Shown here piece by piece: positions 61,698 through 64,000 of a DNA stretch of 64,000 bases. Origin of the DNA: an uncultured Alphaproteobacteria bacterium (lineage in GTDB: Bacteria > Pseudomonadota > Alphaproteobacteria > RF32 > CAG-239). Both the position numbers and the translations under genes were made by a program. Location: assembly GCA_944391345.1 (NCBI GenBank), contig CALXTE010000008.1, forward strand, positions 1 through 64,000, given 5' to 3'. Within the stretch, counting starts at the first letter, position 1, and each line of letters begins with the position of its first letter. The notes beneath the pieces are model-generated. The model worked only from the letters and a program-made list of their open reading frames with translations. It did not search any database and was not told the origin of the DNA.

Positions 61698-64000
61698 ATG
61701 AAGTATCGTTTGGGTTTAGACTTAGGGGTTGGCTCCATCGGTAGCGCAATTATTGAGTTAGATGACCATAACAATCCTCAAAAGATTATCGATGCCGGGG
61801 TTCGTATTTTTAATGTTTCTGAAGGAGCTGAAGAACGTCGCCTCAAACGAACAATGCGCAAAAATCAGGTTCGTACCCGCCAAAGATTAGAATTATTAGC
61901 GCAAAAACTTTTTGAAAACCACCTTTGGGTAAATGAAACTCCAGAAGGAACTGAGCATTTACGCGCAAAATCTCCTTATAAGATTCGCAATGACGCATTA
62001 AATGGTAGGTTGTCTAACCCTAATTATATAGGACGAGCCATTCTGCATATAGCCAAGCACCGCGGTGCCGGATTTGTAACTGCCTCTGAAGAGTTACAAG
62101 AAGAAATTTTGGAAGAAGGTGAAAAATCCAAAGCTAAAAAATCAGCCTACGACATGATGTCCGAGCATTTAAAAGAAACAAATTCTAAAACAATTGGTGA
62201 GTTTTTTTACAAACGAATTTGCGAAGGATACGAAAAAGATAAAAATGGAGTAAAAACAAACGCTAACAAAAGAATAATACGACAAAAAGAACACGCCTTA
62301 AAACAACATATTGTTGATTATGCAATTCCCCGCTATCTGGTAAAAGATGAATTTAATCAAATCTGGGATACGCAGGCTCAATATTTTACTCAAATGCAAA
62401 AAGAAGGTTTGAAAAAAGAAATTTATAATATCTTATTTTATGAGCGTCCACCAGCTCCTTATGCTACCGGAAAATGTATATATTTCAAAGATGAAGACAG
62501 ACTGCTGAAAGCACATCCATTATCAGAATTAAGACGTATTTATGAAGAAATAAATAATATCCGTGTATTAAGCGACACCAATAAACGCAAGCTAACTTTA
62601 GAAGAAAGAGATAAAATTATCAACGAACTTTTATTGCAAGGCAAGAATGCTGGAAAATCAGCTATCAAAAAATTATTAGGTCTTTCAGCTCAACAAAAAA
62701 TATCTTTACTTGATGATAAAAACATCAAGGCTTATTTATACTCACGTTCCGAATTCTCAGAAATAGAATATATACAAAAGCTCTCAGATGAAGAATTGGC
62801 AAAATTTGTTGACTTTTTAGCTAATCCGATAAATCCGAATGATAAAAACGGACGTTTATACAGCGAGGATGAATTGATTAATCATCTTAAGCCGATTTTA
62901 AAAATTAATGATGATAAAGAAATCGGCAAACTGCTGACCAAACTTCCCAAAGGACGAGGAATGTTGGGCGAAAGTGCCTCGAAAATTATTTTAGAAAAAT
63001 TAAAAGAACAAGTCATTACGCATCGAGAGATCACCGATAATTTAGCCAAGAATGATGCCCGTTTTATTGCCTCGGAAGAGATTGCGCGCAAAACTCAAGG
63101 TAAATGTCATGAACTTCCATATTATGGCGAGATTTTGCAGGCTGATACACAACCGCTTCCACCATTAATGGTCAAAAACAACAAAAATCTTAACCCTGAT
63201 GAAATAAAATGGGGAAAAATAGCCAATCCGGCAGTTCATATGATTCTAAATCAACTCCGCTTGGTGATTAATGATATAATTCGCATTTACGGCAAACCTT
63301 ATGACATCAATATTGAGCTTGGTCGAGATGTTGGTATGTCAACCAAGAAGAAAAAACAAGAAGAACAAAAACAAAAAAACAATGAAAAACTTAACGAAGA
63401 AGCAAAAAAATACTTAAAAGACCATAAACTTTTCATCAATTATCAAAATATCTTAAAATATAAACTTGCCAAGGAACAAGGATGGAAAGATGCCTACGAC
63501 CCAACGGTTAGCATTCCCCGTAATTTTTCCGGTTTTGAAATAGAACATATTATTCCTCAAGCTAAAGGCGGAACGGATACCTATAACAACCTTTGTCTGG
63601 TAAACCGCAATGATAATAATGCTAAAGGTAATGACTTTGCTTATGAGTATTTTCTAAAAGCCAAATCTCCCGAGATGATAAGAGAAATTTTGAAGAATGC
63701 CCGAGAGAGAACACCTGCCAAAGCATGGCGTTTTGAAGCCGACGCTCGCGAAAAATTCGAGGATGAAGGAGATGTAGAAGAAACTACGCGTTATCTGACA
63801 GATACGCGTTATGTATCCAAAATGGCAGCACGATATTTAAGAGCAATTGTTGATAGCCCAGATAGTGAAGAAGTGATTCATAATCAGATTCTTCCGGTTA
63901 AAGGAGCTCAAACCGCTCATATGCGTCGTTGTTGGAATTTGGAAGGTTTGGAATATGATCTCATGGGATTGGATATTCCAAGATATGTAAATTGTTCTCC
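61698..64000 (+). CDS. cas9: Cas9 endonuclease, type II-C-like (5' part, cut by window edge)
   Basis: Cas9 is an RNA-guided DNA nuclease of class 2 CRISPR systems. 767 codons are visible and open to position 64000. RuvC-I is MKYRLGLDLGVGSIGSAI (D8). The Arg-rich bridge helix is ERRLKRTMRKNQVRTRQRL (about 51-69). REC includes IAKHRGAGF, and RuvC-II is INIELGRD (E540). The HNH domain is FEIEHIIPQAKGG...NNAKGN (H617, N641). The RuvC-III HHxxDA motif would lie past the edge. AAGGAG lies 6 nt before ATG 61698. The HNH has Glu at 616 where most Cas9 have Asp. Confidence 0.96.
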   Translation, partial: MKYRLGLDLGVGSIGSAIIELDDHNNPQKIIDAGVRIFNVSEGAEERRLKRTMRKNQVRTRQRLELLAQKLFENHLWVNETPEGTEHLRAKSPYKIRNDALNGRLSNPNYIGRAILHIAKHRGAGFVTASEELQEEILEEGEKSKAKKSAYDMMSEHLKETNSKTIGEFFYKRICEGYEKDKNGVKTNANKRIIRQKEHALKQHIVDYAIPRYLVKDEFNQIWDTQAQYFTQMQKEGLKKEIYNILFYERPPAPYATGKCIYFKDEDRLLKAHPLSELRRIYEEINNIRVLSDTNKRKLTLEERDKIINELLLQGKNAGKSAIKKLLGLSAQQKISLLDDKNIKAYLYSRSEFSEIEYIQKLSDEELAKFVDFLANPINPNDKNGRLYSEDELINHLKPILKINDDKEIGKLLTKLPKGRGMLGESASKIILEKLKEQVITHREITDNLAKNDARFIASEEIARKTQGKCHELPYYGEILQADTQPLPPLMVKNNKNLNPDEIKWGKIANPAVHMILNQLRLVINDIIRIYGKPYDINIELGRDVGMSTKKKKQEEQKQKNNEKLNEEAKKYLKDHKLFINYQNILKYKLAKEQGWKDAYDPTVSIPRNFSGFEIEHIIPQAKGGTDTYNNLCLVNRNDNNAKGNDFAYEYFLKAKSPEMIREILKNARERTPAKAWRFEADAREKFEDEGDVEETTRYLTDTRYVSKMAARYLRAIVDSPDSEEVIHNQILPVKGAQTAHMRRCWNLEGLEYDLMGLDIPRYVNCS

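Noticed and set aside
61589..61774. Minus-strand frame across the cas9 start
   Set aside because: It overlaps the cas9 ATG region and the candidate tracrRNA promoter, with no ribosome binding site or family; treated as chance.
60858..64000. CRISPR array or cas1/cas2 inside the window
   Set aside because: No evenly spaced direct repeats were seen near cas9 or elsewhere, and no Cas1/Cas2 motifs; they are probably beyond the right edge.

Overview
The window looks like a chromosomal piece from an uncultured alphaproteobacterium of moderate to low GC, probably gut- or host-associated. The sequence basis is a DUF1150-type protein, the cluster miaB-phoH-ybeY-corC-lnt-xre (an order common in Alphaproteobacteria), and YggT/DUF167/FolD, LepA, TolB and GroESL proteins of proteobacterial type. 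Naming the lineage (for example the RF32/CAG-239 gut group) would be inference only.

Positions 1-54.6 kb are mostly conserved housekeeping genes: typA, a PfkB kinase, a 2[4Fe-4S] ferredoxin, htpG, a prepilin peptidase, an ion channel, groESL, infA, lepA, tolB and ruvX. A nucleoside-catabolism operon (cdd-punA-deoC-deoA-deoB-pgeF, continuing into a DjlA-like J protein and an amidase) lies at 18.4-25.7 kb, divergent from a giant AsmA protein. Further right are a GalU-like enzyme, a 1005-residue protein of unknown function, an OmpH-like protein, a merR/flavoprotein pair with a textbook MerR operator, trmB, the miaB-to-xre cluster, yggT-yggU-folD, mutY, tspO, and tRNA-Gly, tRNA-Ser and tRNA-fMet.

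Two loci (7.0-8.0 kb and 15.5-16.3 kb) are unusual. Each has a small Xre-type gene preceded by a structured leader RNA whose long-range helices covary between the two copies. Both loci are invaded by a family of about 105-125 bp nested palindromic elements built around TATAATGG...ATTCTCC ends and an inner TCACGTACT...GTACGCT hairpin. Comparing the two loci shows filled and empty insertion sites, so the element is mobile or was recently mobile. One copy has destroyed one of the xre genes.

From tRNA-fMet (54.7 kb) to the right edge the sequence becomes AT-rich and accessory: two unknown proteins, a primase-polymerase/DUF3987 replication protein, two divergent FimB/FimE-sized tyrosine recombinases flanking a perfect palindrome, a WG-repeat gene broken by one in-frame TAG, and a type II-C-like cas9 that runs off the right edge. 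Between the WG gene and cas9, on the minus strand, is a strong tracrRNA candidate with its own promoter and terminator. No CRISPR array or cas1/cas2 is inside the window; they would be expected just beyond 64000.
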